DNA from: a virus
Strand: one strand, 5' to 3'
Virus record (IMG/VR): IMGVR_UViG_3300044615_001496
Span: 1 to 32,467 of that record
DNA: 32,467 nt
Shown: one piece after another, positions 18,723-29,109 of the stretch
Layout: every line of letters starts with the position of its first letter
Position numbering within the stretch: the first letter of the stretch is position 1
Translations under genes and position numbers: made by a program
The notes under the pieces: model-generated
Database searches by the model: none
What the model was told of the DNA's origin: nothing
What the model saw: the letters and a program-made list of their open reading frames with translations, nothing else

Positions 18723-21164
18723 CTAGTATTCTTGCTTTCCACTCTTTAATGATTCTATCTCTGTTGCTAGTTCAGTTAGCATCCTCTGTATAGTTTCTAT
18801 ATCAGATAGCTCTCCTGGATTTTGAGTTGAATCTGTATTTTTTGACTCAGGACTCATATATGTTGGTCTTGGCGCTAGCTGCTTCTCAGTAACTGTTACT
18901 CCGCCTGCTCCACCGTTTAAATCAATACCTGCAGGAGATTGTATACATATCTTTCCAGAGTTGTTTAGAATCATAGGAACTTCTTTTTTCATTCCTGAAA
19001 TTATAATACCCTTTTCACTAACAGAAATTAAGAAGTCAGAGTCACCATCTCTATAATTAGGTGGTTTTGATTGCTCATTGTCGCCCAAGGTGCCCTTATC
19101 AGTTAGGTTTACTCTTAAATCAAATCTTCCAGAGTTAAACCTTCCAGATGAGTCGTGGCCACCTATATTTACTAGTACACTGCCATCTGTTTGTACTGCC
19201 AAACTTCTTCCTTGATTATCCTTTCCAATCCAGCTAACTACACTTCCTTGAGTATCTAATACTACGCTTTTCCCATCAGCATCGTCTGCTCCGATTGATG
19301 CTTCTATTGATCCCTCTAGGTTTATATTTGCACTAACTCCACTATATGTTTTTGAACCTTCATTTAATCTTTGATCATCATTTGTATATGGTATATCATT
19401 ACCATTCTTATCTCCAGAGATATACTGCAATCCACCTGGATTGATAACTGGTGGAGCTGGAGAGACTCTTACTGTTGCCATAATATCTGAGTGGAATGCT
19501 GGATTTCCAGGCCTTGTTATACTTGGCTTAAATGACTGACCATATCTTTCAAATGTTTTTTCATACATATTTCCTATCAAAAGATGTGGTGCTATTTCAG
19601 ATGAAGTAATGCTTGGTATAAATACATCTTCTATATAATTTGCAGTTAAAAGCTCACATGCTGCTGGCATATTATGATGTTTTGTTATATTTATTCTTAT
19701 TCTTTGCGAATCTTGATTTGAGTCTCCAAAATAACCATTTGAATTTAAAAACTCAATACCAGTTTTTCTTACAGTAGATAGCTTCTTAGAATTTAAGTCT
19801 TGCAACGCTCTTTTAGGAAAAACAACATTTCCGTCAGCATCTCTTAGGGTTATTGGTATCTGCTCAGTTGCTGATGCCTTTGCAAAGCCAGTTGTTATAG
19901 CTGGTCTTGTTACTGCACTTCCTTTCATAAAATATGTATTATCAACATATAATATGTTTCCTGTCTTTGAACTTTTTGGAATATTTGCTTTTAAAACTCC
20001 TTCTTTATCAAATATAAATCTTGTATTTGAAAGAGAAGAAAAGTCATCCATAATTGAATCATGGGTATTTAGCTGGAAGTGATAGGCTATACCTCTTTTA
20101 AAAGATGATTTAACCTTATTCAATAGGCCATTTTGATTATTCTTGATTGAAATATAATATCTATGATTTTTAAAATCTTTTATTTCTGTTTTGTTATAAT
20201 TAATATTTATAGAATCAAATGAGTCTATTGCTGCAGTTCCAGCTATAACTTGTATGATTTGATCTGGCGTCATAAAGAATAAGTTATCATCTTTTCTTGC
20301 ATTCAAATATCTTGCAAGCTCTATGTTTGAATACGACTTATCTATTATCTTGCTATTTATAAGCTCAAGTTCTTTTTCAAAGCCTATAAATCTAGATCCT
20401 TCATTTATTTGATTTATAACTTTTCTAGTTACAGTTAAGGCTGGATTTCTAGCTTCATTCTGTGAGTAAAAATCTCTTGCAGTTGGACCGTAGATTCCAA
20501 GAGTTTTATCAAAATCATGTTGAACTTCTTTTTCTACTTTATACTCATGATTTAAATCTTGAGTTAAAATATCATTTTTTATATTGCTTATCTTACCTTG
20601 AGTAGCTCTTCCTGCTGCATTTACATTTTGTTTAAAATCTGCTACCTCTGTAATCTTTGTTTCTGAAAAGCTGCTTGATATGTAAAGGCCAGAATTATTT
20701 GAATCAATAAGCTCTATTAGCTCTCCATTATTTCCAACCTTTGAAAGCTTCAATTTTCCATTTACTATAGACCTAACCAGTACATCTCCAGGTTCTATTT
20801 CAAGGTTTCCATCGTGGATATATCCTGTTTCAGTGTCTGGCAGGGGAGACTCATAGCTATCATGCCCTTGTTTTACTGGATTGTTGATTACTTTTAAGAC
20901 CTGTGTGTGATTTGTAGTACCAGGATAAACCCTTGTTAACAATATCTTAGATCCTTCTATAGGCTTATAAAACAAGCCATGTGTACCACCAGTAAGTGAT
21001 CCAAGTTCTGTATCAATCATTTCACTTGGAGAAGATACGTGCTTAAAGATTATTCTGCCATCTTTTTCAACGCTCTTTACTATAGCCTCAGAAGGAATGG
21101 TGCTTACCAATCCTTCTTCTATATCATATTTTATTTTTGAAGTTAATTTATCTACAAATGACAT
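18723..21164 (-). CDS. Central spike protein, gp5/VgrG-like with OB-fold and beta-helical tip, no lysozyme domain seen
   Basis: The protein has 813 residues. The N-terminal region (about 20-115) reads as an OB-fold domain of gp5/gpV-type spikes ('IPSEAIVKSVEKDGRIIFKH', then 'PIEGSKILLTRVYPGTTNHT'). No lysozyme or other hydrolase motif is apparent in the middle (about 120-600), unlike T4 gp5. Residues about 618-690 form a short tandem repeat of about 22 residues with the pattern GS[IV]....IG.D..G[KR]S, followed by 'DFLISVSEKGIIISG' and 'KICIQSPAGIDLNGG', typical of a trimeric beta-helix needle. The last 40 residues are a predicted helix (IETIQRMLTELATEIESLKS). Its ATG overlaps the hub stop by one base (TAATG). 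The hub-then-spike order matches P2, Mu and PBSX. The role is to cap the tube and pierce the outer envelope. Confidence 0.5.
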   Translation of the reverse strand: MSFVDKLTSKIKYDIEEGLVSTIPSEAIVKSVEKDGRIIFKHVSSPSEMIDTELGSLTGGTHGLFYKPIEGSKILLTRVYPGTTNHTQVLKVINNPVKQGHDSYESPLPDTETGYIHDGNLEIEPGDVLVRSIVNGKLKLSKVGNNGELIELIDSNNSGLYISSSFSETKITEVADFKQNVNAAGRATQGKISNIKNDILTQDLNHEYKVEKEVQHDFDKTLGIYGPTARDFYSQNEARNPALTVTRKVINQINEGSRFIGFEKELELINSKIIDKSYSNIELARYLNARKDDNLFFMTPDQIIQVIAGTAAIDSFDSININYNKTEIKDFKNHRYYISIKNNQNGLLNKVKSSFKRGIAYHFQLNTHDSIMDDFSSLSNTRFIFDKEGVLKANIPKSSKTGNILYVDNTYFMKGSAVTRPAITTGFAKASATEQIPITLRDADGNVVFPKRALQDLNSKKLSTVRKTGIEFLNSNGYFGDSNQDSQRIRINITKHHNMPAACELLTANYIEDVFIPSITSSEIAPHLLIGNMYEKTFERYGQSFKPSITRPGNPAFHSDIMATVRVSPAPPVINPGGLQYISGDKNGNDIPYTNDDQRLNEGSKTYSGVSANINLEGSIEASIGADDADGKSVVLDTQGSVVSWIGKDNQGRSLAVQTDGSVLVNIGGHDSSGRFNSGRFDLRVNLTDKGTLGDNEQSKPPNYRDGDSDFLISVSEKGIIISGMKKEVPMILNNSGKICIQSPAGIDLNGGAGGVTVTEKQLAPRPTYMSPESKNTDSTQNPGELSDIETIQRMLTELATEIESLKSGKQEY

Positions 21165-24100
21165 TATTCTATACCTGGAATGTATATTATACCAACTTCA
21201 ATTACATCCAATAATCCATTCGAATCAAGAACTCTTCTAAAGTTGTCTCTTAGTGAAAGCCAAGTCGTTTGCCTTGGTCCATCTTTTGGAAATAAAGCAT
21301 CATATCCAGAGCTAGTAGGGTCTGATAAACCTTGCTTGCTAGAATTTATAAGCGCATAAAGCTTTGAATCCATACATTTAATTTGATTTGCATCAGAAGA
21401 GCCTTCCTCTTTATTTATAAAGCTTATCTGCTGTATTATTTTTTCTTTGTTAATTGGAACAGATGGCTTTAAGTTTGGAAGTCTCATTTGCTGAGTTTGA
21501 TTTGAAATACCATTGTCAACATATTGAACAGGATTTTGAAACAAGCCGCTAATCGCCTCAAGGGAGTTGTTTGCTTTTGTAATTGCAGAGTTATCATCTT
21601 GTGATCTGACAAAAGCCCTTAATAACAAGAAGTATCCGCTTGACAAAACTCCTGTACTTAAGTACGACATCATTGATGTAAACCTAGAGTTATTTTCTTG
21701 ATAAGAAAGAATCTTTGTTAATTGGTTATTTCCACAAGAATTATCATATACACAATCTGGTATTTTCAAGCTAGACTCTGGAGTTAAAGGTCTGTAATTA
21801 TCATCTGACTGGCTAGTCCTATATACCAAGGTTGGAGTTTCTATTGCACCCAGAACGCTCTGTCCCAATATATCCATTGGATTTGGAATATATATGCCTG
21901 GAGGTCTTCCCATTTTTAATTGTAATGAAGTTGAAAAACTTTGAGAAGCATATGAAAAGCTGTGATTTACAGAAGCTATATAATAAAGTAAATTTTTAGA
22001 AGGAATATATACAGTATCTCCTGGTTGATAAAATTCATTTCCAATTACTGATAAAGTTCCAGAGTTTACTTCTGCATTTTGCAATATTAGCTCTAGTATT
22101 GCATATGGCTTTCCCATTGTTTCTGCATCAGTTATGAACGGTATATTTATTGACTTTGTTTTATAGCCATATTGTCTCCATAGATCAAAGTCTGTTGCTC
22201 CAGCCCAAAGTAAAGTTCCATCAGTTTGACTTGCTAAATCTCCGGTTAAATTAAGTGGTGTATCTCCAAACACATCTGCTCTTGTAAATTCTGGCTGACT
22301 CTCATTGAAGGTTGCATCGATTATATCTTCATCATTTATAATATATCTTTTTCCAGATCCATATCCAATATCATTTACAAAGTCATCTTCAATTAGATTA
22401 TCAAATGGGCTAGATTTATATGAGTCTCCTGTAATTACATCGAGAACTGTTTGTATTGCATCAGATGTTCTTTCTAGTGTTTGCTGAACTCTTCCAAGTA
22501 CGTTTGAAAAACCTGATGTTCCTACCACTGTTGTTTCATTTGCTGATTGATTACTAATAGTATCTATTGCAAGCTCCAACTCTTTCTGCCTTTCTTCATT
22601 TGATTTTAATAATCTAACATATGAGTCTCTTGTTGAAATTGCTTGATTTAAATACTTCAAAAGAGAATCTACCCTTGAACTTACATCATCACTATTACCA
22701 AAAGCAAAATCAACATCTTCAAATTCTGATCCATTCATTAGGCTGGAACCAGCATCTCTTCCTGTTAGCTTTTTAAATTGTGTTCTTATATTATTTAGGT
22801 TTTCTTTTGTTGCTACAGAGGTTGCAATTGGGCTGCCAGTTCCCATTGCAACATTTTGCAAATCAGTTGTTAGATTGTTTAAAGCAGCAGATATAGCGTC
22901 AACTCCACCAAGTATTGTTGATGTATCTGAGTTTATTGATTTAAAATCCTCTAAGTATGTTGCGCTTATGTAAAGGCTTTTTTCTAAATTTCTCGAAGCA
23001 TTGCTTTTTCCACTTGCTGTAGTGGATCCTTTGTACTCAAATGTTCCCTTTCTTATGCTTGTTTTTGGAGATTCCTCACCTTCTCTTATTGATACGCCAA
23101 AAAATCTCAAAGAGTTTGTAGATACATTTTTACCAGTGGAATCTTCATTTGTAATTGTATTTACCATTGCATACTTTAACGAAGGTATTAATGTCTCATC
23201 TGGAAATCTTCCTAGTAATAAAGAAATCAATACTATCCTAATATTCAAGTAATATATATTTTCATATATTGACTTTTCTCTAGTTTCAAAATTCTTTATA
23301 ATAAAATCTGGAATAATATTCTTTCCAGTTAATTTTTTATATTTTACAAGATTTCTTAAAAGTGATAAAGGAGTTTTATTCCATTGTGGAGGTCTTAACT
23401 CTATATGTCCTTGTGAGTTGCAAAAAAATTCCATATGAATATATGAAGCTGCTTCTCTACATAGCTGATCAAGAGATTCGTATTCGCCGTCAAACTTTTT
23501 AAATTGTGAATTGTTCAAACCAAGAATAAACGGTCTGATATCAGATGTATCATATTGATCTGATATTATAAGAAGGTTTTGATCCCTATTCATTCTTACA
23601 TCTTCTATTCTTCTTGTTGCTCCAACTTTAGATATAGCCCTTACAATCTCCTCATGCTCTTCTTTGGTACTTCCAAGGTAAAAAGGAACTGATTCGCCCT
23701 CGCCGAACAAAGCAGAAACTGATAGACCCTGTGCTGTTACTTGTGCAGAATTTAAAGTATTTGATATACTTGTAGCTTCCCCAATCTTTTGATCAATTGC
23801 TTTATCAATTGACCTTATTTCAGCTTGTATAGTTAAGATTATTGGATTTTTTTCATTATTAAAAGTTTTTCTTAATTTTATAACTTGATCATTTAATTTA
23901 TTTTTTCTATTTAATAACTTCTCTACTTCGTTATTTAATTCTTGCTTTTTACCTTGCAAGGTTAAAATATTTAATGTATATGAATTCTGAGTAAAGAGTC
24001 TATATGGTTTAAAATTTCCATATATTTTATTTTGTCTTTTAATTGATTCCAAATAACCAGTGAGTGCATCTTGAGGGTTTAAAGTTGCAGAATATCTATC

Positions 24101-26203
24101 ACTTTTATTTGCAATGCTTGCTTTTTCTATAAATGAAAGTATATTGTATGGCTCGCCAGTTATTAAAACAGAAATTATATTTGCAATATCTAAATTATTT
24201 ACAGGATTTTTGACAGCCGATACAGCATAGTATTGAGTATATTGTTGCAGATCCTTTGTGCTTTTTGATCCAGTTGTTTGAAATCCCGCAGTTGCAGTTA
24301 TAACTCCCGTCTTCCATCTATAAACAAATCCATCTGCATGTTGCAATATCTTAGATCCATCTAAGGATCCTATTCCTCTAAATTGCCCCTGATATATGTT
24401 GTCTATCGTTGCGTTTTTGCCAGCTAACAATCCGTTTGAATATGACAACATACCTGCAGACAATAACTCTTTATTTTCATCAAGTAAAGATATTTTTTCG
24501 TAATCAAGAGTATACATGTCATCTGTAACAAGTTTATACGGAGTAAGTGGATCTTCAAGAATTCCGGTCACATCTGCTAGTGCTGGCTGTCTTGGCACAT
24601 TACTCCAAGATAACCATCCCATATTATCTACACATGAAACATCTACAGTTCTAAAACCACCAGTATATCTTTCTGATACTGATTTTATATAACCTGCAAA
24701 GACATGCACCATGCCTATGGAATTGTCCTGCTCCTTTCTTAGCTTTTTGTATTCATCATATGATATGCTTTTATTTGTATAAAGCTCATATTCTGCTTTA
24801 AATACAGTATCGCTAATTCCATACTCTGATTCATCAGTAACTATATTTTCTGAGCTTGATCCAAATCTTTGTTTAAATCTATTTCCTCTTATGTAAAAAT
24901 GACAAACATCAGATGCATTTACTATTGGCTTTCCAAGGTAAAATGTTCTTAAGCTTTTTCTTATATAGTTTATATCAACTGTGCTATCTATTAGATCAAA
25001 TCCGTTGAGCAAAGCAGATGCTCCAAGGTATGACAAACCATCTATACCAGGCTTTGTAATGCCGTTTGCTGAGCTTTTAAAGCCATTCATCAATAGATCT
25101 GAGAATATACCAAGGGTACCCTTTAAGGCCTCCTCTATTGCTATCTCTATGTCATCTTCTGATGTAAAAGATATGCCGTAAGGATATTCTAGTGCGAATG
25201 TTGCCGTTGAGGCCGAGGACTCTTTTGTACAGTTTGTTTGAAATGATGTAAAGGAAGCAATCTCAATCACTCCAGTACCTGGCCCAGTAAGATAATTGTC
25301 TAGACTGTCAGCATCAACAATCCAAGTTGTTAGATTGGAATCCTGTGAATATGCATTTCTTTTTATAAGCTCTATTAGATCGGATAGCTGCATATTTGCA
25401 TATTCATTTTTAATTCCTTCTTGGAATTTTTCTGATGTAGATAAAGATTGAATATAACTATCTACGCTAATTACATCTTTGCTTATTTCCGATGAAAACT
25501 GCGCTTTATATTCTTCGTATTTTTTATCTAATATATATTTAGCCTGAGTAGATGGAAGTGATGCCAAGTATTGTTGATTTGTAGTTGGAGTTATTACTTC
25601 TTTTTTAAGTATTCCATTTTTAGCCTTTACATCTGAAGCAACCAATGAAATAGAATCATCTACGGTTAGATCTGATGGTTTCAAAAGCCAATCTTTTAAC
25701 ATTGCAGAAGCATAGTCTTCTGCTGTTTTGTACTGAAGTTTTTTCTGGAATAAAGACTGGAATGAATCAACGTCTTTTGTTAAAAAGGACGACTGCCTCA
25801 GCAATGAAGCAAGTAAGTTCATACTATATGTTCCAGTTTTTGTATAGTATTTTTCAAACTTTGTAAGACTTTCATAAGCTCTTATTTGCTGAACTTTATA
25901 AGCAAACAAAGCCTTTGACGCCCTCATTAGCATTCTTTCTGTTTTGTCAAAAAATCTAACATCATTATTGCTAACTAATGAAGAAAAAGCTTTTTTCTTA
26001 ACTAAGATTACTCCCTCTGGAGTTAAAGAGGTTACGGCTCTTTCTTTTTTTTCAGTTGTCTTTAGTAAACTTTCGTCTAAATATGTTGCAAAACCTGTTT
26101 CAACTAAGTTTTCTTCTGGAAAAACAAATCTAGATCCAGATGCTATATCTCTTTTTGTTTTCTGTAAAGTTTTTGATATTTTTAATAATAATTGATTATC
26201 CAT
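21164..26203 (-). CDS. Baseplate hub protein, gpD/gp27-like, strongly enlarged
   Basis: The protein has 1679 residues, about four times P2 gpD or T4 gp27. Hub signatures are spread along it: 'IEIASFTSFQTNC..' at about 315-360; a strand pair around 'GMVHVFAGYIKSVSERYTGG' and 'RTVDVSCVDNMGWLSW' at about 495-535; 'YIHMEFFCNSQGHIELRPPQ' at about 912-938; and the closing beta domain at about 1358-1440 ('GNEFYQPGDTVYIPSKNLLY', 'VNHSFSYASQSFSTSLQLKM'). Extra parts are a roughly 300-residue N-terminal helical domain, a coiled coil at about 738-815 (KKQELNNEVEKLLNRKNKLN), and about 240 residues after the hub end. The hub links the tail tube to the spike as a trimer in this family. It sits between the adaptor candidate and the spike. 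The ribosome-binding site is weak (AGGAT about 17 bases upstream), 13 bases after the preceding stop. Confidence 0.5.
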   Translation of the reverse strand: MDNQLLLKISKTLQKTKRDIASGSRFVFPEENLVETGFATYLDESLLKTTEKKERAVTSLTPEGVILVKKKAFSSLVSNNDVRFFDKTERMLMRASKALFAYKVQQIRAYESLTKFEKYYTKTGTYSMNLLASLLRQSSFLTKDVDSFQSLFQKKLQYKTAEDYASAMLKDWLLKPSDLTVDDSISLVASDVKAKNGILKKEVITPTTNQQYLASLPSTQAKYILDKKYEEYKAQFSSEISKDVISVDSYIQSLSTSEKFQEGIKNEYANMQLSDLIELIKRNAYSQDSNLTTWIVDADSLDNYLTGPGTGVIEIASFTSFQTNCTKESSASTATFALEYPYGISFTSEDDIEIAIEEALKGTLGIFSDLLMNGFKSSANGITKPGIDGLSYLGASALLNGFDLIDSTVDINYIRKSLRTFYLGKPIVNASDVCHFYIRGNRFKQRFGSSSENIVTDESEYGISDTVFKAEYELYTNKSISYDEYKKLRKEQDNSIGMVHVFAGYIKSVSERYTGGFRTVDVSCVDNMGWLSWSNVPRQPALADVTGILEDPLTPYKLVTDDMYTLDYEKISLLDENKELLSAGMLSYSNGLLAGKNATIDNIYQGQFRGIGSLDGSKILQHADGFVYRWKTGVITATAGFQTTGSKSTKDLQQYTQYYAVSAVKNPVNNLDIANIISVLITGEPYNILSFIEKASIANKSDRYSATLNPQDALTGYLESIKRQNKIYGNFKPYRLFTQNSYTLNILTLQGKKQELNNEVEKLLNRKNKLNDQVIKLRKTFNNEKNPIILTIQAEIRSIDKAIDQKIGEATSISNTLNSAQVTAQGLSVSALFGEGESVPFYLGSTKEEHEEIVRAISKVGATRRIEDVRMNRDQNLLIISDQYDTSDIRPFILGLNNSQFKKFDGEYESLDQLCREAASYIHMEFFCNSQGHIELRPPQWNKTPLSLLRNLVKYKKLTGKNIIPDFIIKNFETREKSIYENIYYLNIRIVLISLLLGRFPDETLIPSLKYAMVNTITNEDSTGKNVSTNSLRFFGVSIREGEESPKTSIRKGTFEYKGSTTASGKSNASRNLEKSLYISATYLEDFKSINSDTSTILGGVDAISAALNNLTTDLQNVAMGTGSPIATSVATKENLNNIRTQFKKLTGRDAGSSLMNGSEFEDVDFAFGNSDDVSSRVDSLLKYLNQAISTRDSYVRLLKSNEERQKELELAIDTISNQSANETTVVGTSGFSNVLGRVQQTLERTSDAIQTVLDVITGDSYKSSPFDNLIEDDFVNDIGYGSGKRYIINDEDIIDATFNESQPEFTRADVFGDTPLNLTGDLASQTDGTLLWAGATDFDLWRQYGYKTKSINIPFITDAETMGKPYAILELILQNAEVNSGTLSVIGNEFYQPGDTVYIPSKNLLYYIASVNHSFSYASQSFSTSLQLKMGRPPGIYIPNPMDILGQSVLGAIETPTLVYRTSQSDDNYRPLTPESSLKIPDCVYDNSCGNNQLTKILSYQENNSRFTSMMSYLSTGVLSSGYFLLLRAFVRSQDDNSAITKANNSLEAISGLFQNPVQYVDNGISNQTQQMRLPNLKPSVPINKEKIIQQISFINKEEGSSDANQIKCMDSKLYALINSSKQGLSDPTSSGYDALFPKDGPRQTTWLSLRDNFRRVLDSNGLLDVIEVGIIYIPGIE

Positions 26204-26216
26204 TTCACGATTATAC

Positions 26217-27275
26217 TTATCCTGTAATTATTTTTCTTCTAAAGGAGCTTTTATTTAAAGCGTCATTTTCCGAAGGTGAGAAACTACTTTTTTGATCTCG
26301 TTCTCCAATAAAGTCATTGCTGTTTTCATCTTTGTAAATATTGTTATAGTCTTTCTGAACAAATGCCTGATTTGACTCGGTTGGTGTTAATGGTATGGAA
26401 AGTCTATTTACAGAAGGATAGGTGCCTTTTGAAACACCTGAGTTATCAGCAGGAACTGTTGCTCCGCTATAGTCTAATGGATTTCTATGCCATGGCATAA
26501 AGTTATTTCTATTTCCATATTTTCTTGTACACATAAAGTTCATTTGATAAGTAAAAATACCTGGCTTTTCTGCAGACTCAGTTACGTTAAAGTTTGTAAA
26601 GTAACCTCTGTAAAAAACTCCATCATGATACATCTGTACATTCGTAGCAAACGCTGCAAGAGTGGGTACTGAAGGAGATACTGCTGGAGTATAGTCTGTG
26701 CTTCCTGATTCAAAAATATTAGATATAGATTCTATTGTTGATGTAAATCCTTGTGCCAAATTTGTTATTGCGCCACCAGTCAATATTGCATCGGCAACTT
26801 CCAAGGCTGCAACTCCAAGACCATTGTTACTTGCATTTTTATAAGAATTTATTGCTTGATCAATAGCTTCTTGAGAAAGCCTTCTATCTCTTTCTTCTAT
26901 AATTTTTGGAAGATGTAGCTGCTCATGCCTATAAATATCTCTTAGTATGTTTATTCCTTCTATTCCTGCTGAGCCAGTTGATCCACTCATATTTATCTTG
27001 GTTAGCTGCTCCCCCCAATACTGAACCATAAAGCCACCCTTTGTTTGGGTTTCTTTTATAAGCTTTGAATCATCAATTACGAAGGTTTCTGGATTTATAT
27101 ACATTCTTTTTTTATCCCAATAAACACCATTATTTGTTTGTTGAGAATTTGATATAGGATTGCCTGATGCAGATCCGGTTGCATTTGGAATTGAATTTGT
27201 TGCAACTACATCCTTAGTCAAAGAATCCATTGACAATGGAAGATAAAAAATTATTGTTTTTCTTTTTGTAGACAT
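26217..27275 (-). CDS. Baseplate hub/tail-tube adaptor candidate (XkdP or gp48/gp54-type position)
   Basis: The protein has 352 residues. Two stretches look like a tube-like beta fold: 'YINPETFVIDDSKLIKETQT' with 'GGFMVQYWGEQLTKINMSGS' at about 59-110, and 'VQMYHDGVFYRGYFTNFNVT' with 'PGIFTYQMNFMCTRKYGN' at about 210-260. A helical region with an alanine/glycine-rich part (about 110-190) separates them. This split layout is seen in proteins that connect the tail tube to the hub, and the gene lies directly between the tape measure and the hub, where PBSX has xkdP and T4-like systems need an initiator. I see no LysM repeat. The Asn/Ser-rich C-terminus looks disordered. The start is uncertain because only a distant AGG precedes it; I keep the first ATG since no better internal site is visible. 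Confidence 0.5.
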   Translation of the reverse strand: MSTKRKTIIFYLPLSMDSLTKDVVATNSIPNATGSASGNPISNSQQTNNGVYWDKKRMYINPETFVIDDSKLIKETQTKGGFMVQYWGEQLTKINMSGSTGSAGIEGINILRDIYRHEQLHLPKIIEERDRRLSQEAIDQAINSYKNASNNGLGVAALEVADAILTGGAITNLAQGFTSTIESISNIFESGSTDYTPAVSPSVPTLAAFATNVQMYHDGVFYRGYFTNFNVTESAEKPGIFTYQMNFMCTRKYGNRNNFMPWHRNPLDYSGATVPADNSGVSKGTYPSVNRLSIPLTPTESNQAFVQKDYNNIYKDENSNDFIGERDQKSSFSPSENDALNKSSFRRKIITG

Positions 27276-27303
27276 ATTAAATTAAAAAATATTACCTGTT
27301 ATA

Positions 27304-29094
27304 TTAGAGTGGAGATGAGCCAGATACTCTGGAAGAGCTTGTTGCACCGTTTACTGTCACCAATTCCATTGCCTTCTCTGAAAGGTCAATTACAATCTTT
27401 CCTCCTGGGAAATTTCTTTCAAAAACATCAGAAATCTTTTGGATTAGTACGCCGATTGCCTCTGATGCCTCATCTTTTGCTCCAGCAATATCTTCGCTAT
27501 TTGGTAATTTTGGCATTTCTATATTTTTTAGATATTCTTTTAATTCTTCTGCTTTAATATCACCACTTCTAATCTTGTCCGCCATTGACTTATATATTTC
27601 ATTTACTCCACTATAAGCATCACCTATTATACTATATTTGTCATCAAAGCCTGATATAAGCGATACCACTTCCTTTGCCAAGTTTGTTGCACTTTCTGCA
27701 GCTTCCCTTGTTGCGTTTACCTGCTCAGCTATTTTATTCTGAACATCTATACCAAACTTATCTCCCTCCCCAAGTATTGCATCTCTCTCTGATATTCCTT
27801 TTTGAACTGCTGCGGCAAGATTTCTAGCACCCTCATCGTCACCCATTTTTTCTTTTTTGCCAATTTCTGGTAGCATCTCCATTATTCTGTCTAGTGATGC
27901 AGTATCTGTAACGCCAGTAAACTTAGCCATCATTTGCTCTTGCAGATAAAATGTAGTTTGCAAAGAAGAATCTTTTGCTGCTTCTTTTAGAGTTATTAGA
28001 CTACTACCTGTAAAAGACTCAACAGCTTCTCTTAAGCTTTTAGCCATCTCTACTGCTATATCTCCTTGCTTTCCAACATCATCACCTGCTTCAATCATTT
28101 TTGCTCTTGCTTCTATTGATGATCCTAATATATTTGCACCTTGTTGATTTCCAAACCCTCCCCTAGAACTCATTATATATGATAAAGTATAGTCTTTTGA
28201 TATGTTTGCCAAACTACTAGAAAATCCTTGAGCAGAGCTTGCAGCCTCCTCAACTCCAAGACCAACCTCTTTAAAACTTTTAGCAAATCCTTCTAGTATT
28301 GGTCTTGCAAAATCAACAGTTACTCCCATCTTTTGAAAACCAAGAACTGATGATGATAAAGATTGAGTAACAGTATCAATGCTTAATCCAGTATTTTTTG
28401 ATATATCTGAATATCCAGAAAGAATTTGTAATGCAGTCTCTGCTGTAACACCTTGTTTTGAAATAATATCATTTAAAGCGCCTACGGCTCTGTTTGTTTC
28501 CATTCCTGATGCAGTAGCGACTGCCATTGCAGCAGAATAAAACTTCAAACCTTGAGTTCCAGCATTTACATTTGAAAATGAGGCTTCCAATCCAATATTA
28601 GTTCCCAGTAAAGCTCTATTAAATGTTGAAATATCTTCAGCTGTCAAATGGTATGCTTTTCCAAAATCAGAAACTCTATCTGTAGCTAATGAAGAAGATA
28701 GTTCTTTTGCGTACTCAATACCTTCACCAAATGATCTTGTATAGTTTAAGTACTCTGCATCAAGTTTTCTAAAACCAGCACTTTGACTATCAAGAATCTC
28801 AATCATTGTTCCGCCAACTTTTGCAGAATCAGTTAAAACTTTAGAAAAATCCTTTACAGCTTCCGCTGATACACCGGCAAATCCGGCTAGACCTGTTAAT
28901 CCAAATTTTTCTAACAGACCTCCAAAGAGACCAGTGGTAGAAGCTGCTATCTCACCCATACTCTTTGTTGCATCGGTTATAGTTTTCATCGCCGTAGTGC
29001 TACTAGCCAAAGACTTATACATGGAATCGTTTATTTTTACAAACTCACCCATGACTTCATTTAATTGTTCTAAATTACTAGCTTGACTGCTCAT
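27304..29094 (-). CDS. Tape measure protein
   Basis: The protein has 596 residues and is helical and low in cysteine. An N-terminal amphipathic start is followed by a glycine/alanine-rich hydrophobic patch (about residues 50-80: TTGLFGGLLEKFGLTGLAGF). Long predicted helices follow, including 'KIAEQVNATREAAESATNLA' near residue 460. This composition, and its place immediately after a frameshifting tail assembly chaperone, identify a tape measure protein. It sets tail length and is packed inside the tube. The size is close to T4 gp29 (590 aa), which would predict a tail of about 90-100 nm. No peptidase or lysozyme motif is seen. GGAG lies about 8 bases before the ATG. The gene is followed 28 bases later by the adaptor candidate. 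Confidence 0.5.
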   Translation of the reverse strand: MSSQASNLEQLNEVMGEFVKINDSMYKSLASSTTAMKTITDATKSMGEIAASTTGLFGGLLEKFGLTGLAGFAGVSAEAVKDFSKVLTDSAKVGGTMIEILDSQSAGFRKLDAEYLNYTRSFGEGIEYAKELSSSLATDRVSDFGKAYHLTAEDISTFNRALLGTNIGLEASFSNVNAGTQGLKFYSAAMAVATASGMETNRAVGALNDIISKQGVTAETALQILSGYSDISKNTGLSIDTVTQSLSSSVLGFQKMGVTVDFARPILEGFAKSFKEVGLGVEEAASSAQGFSSSLANISKDYTLSYIMSSRGGFGNQQGANILGSSIEARAKMIEAGDDVGKQGDIAVEMAKSLREAVESFTGSSLITLKEAAKDSSLQTTFYLQEQMMAKFTGVTDTASLDRIMEMLPEIGKKEKMGDDEGARNLAAAVQKGISERDAILGEGDKFGIDVQNKIAEQVNATREAAESATNLAKEVVSLISGFDDKYSIIGDAYSGVNEIYKSMADKIRSGDIKAEELKEYLKNIEMPKLPNSEDIAGAKDEASEAIGVLIQKISDVFERNFPGGKIVIDLSEKAMELVTVNGATSSSRVSGSSPL

Positions 29095-29109
29095 CAGCTT
29101 GCTCCATTA

